A program made the position numbers and the translations under genes. The notes under the pieces are model-generated. The model saw only the letters and a list, made by a program, of their open reading frames with translations, had not been told where the DNA came from and made no database searches. A stretch of DNA of 5,102 nt from CAZNQW01 sp964575225. Its GTDB lineage: Bacteria > Chloroflexota > Anaerolineae > JAAYZQ01. Positions 4,832-5,102 of this stretch are shown piece by piece. Positions within the stretch are counted from its first letter, which is position 1; each line of letters opens with the position of its first letter. The DNA is taken from assembly GCA_964575225.1 (NCBI GenBank), contig CAZNQW010000270.1, positions 1 through 5,102 on the forward strand, read 5' to 3'.

Positions 4832-5102
4832 GGTTCCTCTACCTGGAACGCGGCGACGACATTGGCCAGCCGGGCGATGGCAACGCCTTCAGGCAGCTCC
4901 TGCAACTCGCTGGCAGCGATGGCCAAGCTTGCACTCTGGATCAGTCCAGAGGCAAGTGCCTCGGAAAAACGGAAAAAGAGCGCGGGCTCACCGTTCCCGG
5001 TTGGGACGCGATCGTAGGCCGCTGGGTCCTGGACGTTTACCACAAGGGACAGCCTGGGATCCCGGCGGGCGACCTCGATCCAGCGTCTGCCCGCGTCCCT
5101 GC
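4828..5102 (-). CDS. C-terminal part of an unrecognised protein (partial, enters from right edge)
   Basis: The frame is open from the window edge to the TGA at 4830-4828, giving 90 residues starting RDAGRRWIEVARRDPRLSLV. A GTG at 5043 could be read as a start, but the 19 codons upstream are also open and have normal composition, with no Shine-Dalgarno before the GTG, so this is most likely the end of a longer gene. The visible part is soluble, with a likely strand (LSLVVNV), a helix-rich middle (FRFSEALASGLIQSASLAIA) and an acidic end (QVEEP). There is no motif that I recognise. Its ATGA overlap with the small membrane-protein gene suggests the products work together. Confidence 0.7.
   Translation of the reverse strand, partial: RDAGRRWIEVARRDPRLSLVVNVQDPAAYDRVPTGNGEPALFFRFSEALASGLIQSASLAIAASELQELPEGVAIARLANVVAAFQVEEP
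4835..4840 (-). promoter_or_regulatory. Shine-Dalgarno of the small membrane-protein gene
   Basis: AGAGGA on the minus strand lies 3 nt before the ATG at 4831, inside the last codons of the preceding gene. With the ATGA stop-start overlap, this supports the short gene being real. Confidence 0.6.

Overview
This is a GC-rich window in which every confident gene lies on the minus strand, so the text reads right to left. It looks like the mobilization/transfer segment of a conjugative or mobilizable element. It carries a ribbon-helix-helix (RHH) DNA-binding protein, a compact HUH-type relaxase-like protein, a VirD4/TraG-type coupling ATPase (T4CP), an HU-family protein and a secreted lipoprotein, in one tightly packed operon. 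The host is probably a Chloroflexota (Anaerolineae-like) bacterium. That is an inference from high GC, the long Thr-Pro linker and the PPC-like domain of the lipoprotein, a combination common in that phylum. No marker gene proves it.

Layout in transcription order. (1) 5102-4828: the C-terminal 90 residues of an unrecognised gene that enters from the right edge. (2) 4831-4649: a 60-residue single-pass membrane protein, coupled to gene 1 by an ATGA overlap. (3) 4648-4325: about 320 bp without a convincing gene but filled with inverted repeats. These include a 15-bp imperfect hairpin, two perfect 9-bp hairpins, a perfect 7-bp hairpin, an 11-bp hairpin with one bulge, and a tandem heptamer. (4) 4324-3920: the RHH protein, starting at a GTG behind a perfect Shine-Dalgarno. 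(5) 3930-3184: the relaxase-like protein. (6) 3215-1320: the T4CP. (7) 1308-1024: the HU-like protein. (8) 1027-74: the lipoprotein. (9) 73-1: an edge too short to assign.

Genes 4 to 8 overlap or are separated by at most 11 bp, so they are probably co-transcribed and translationally coupled. In the model this suggests, the RHH protein (and perhaps the HU-like protein) binds an origin of transfer, the relaxase nicks it and stays attached, and the T4CP delivers the complex to a secretion channel. The hairpin-rich gap directly upstream of the operon is the best candidate in the window for the origin of transfer, or for a structured RNA leader. No secretion-channel (VirB-type) genes are visible here.

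Main points of interest are the hairpin-rich gap with a pair of mutually exclusive stems, the small relaxase, the HU-like protein lacking the DNA-intercalating proline, and a PPC-domain lipoprotein inside a transfer operon. No promoter was convincing, and no tRNA, rRNA, CRISPR array or insertion sequence was seen.
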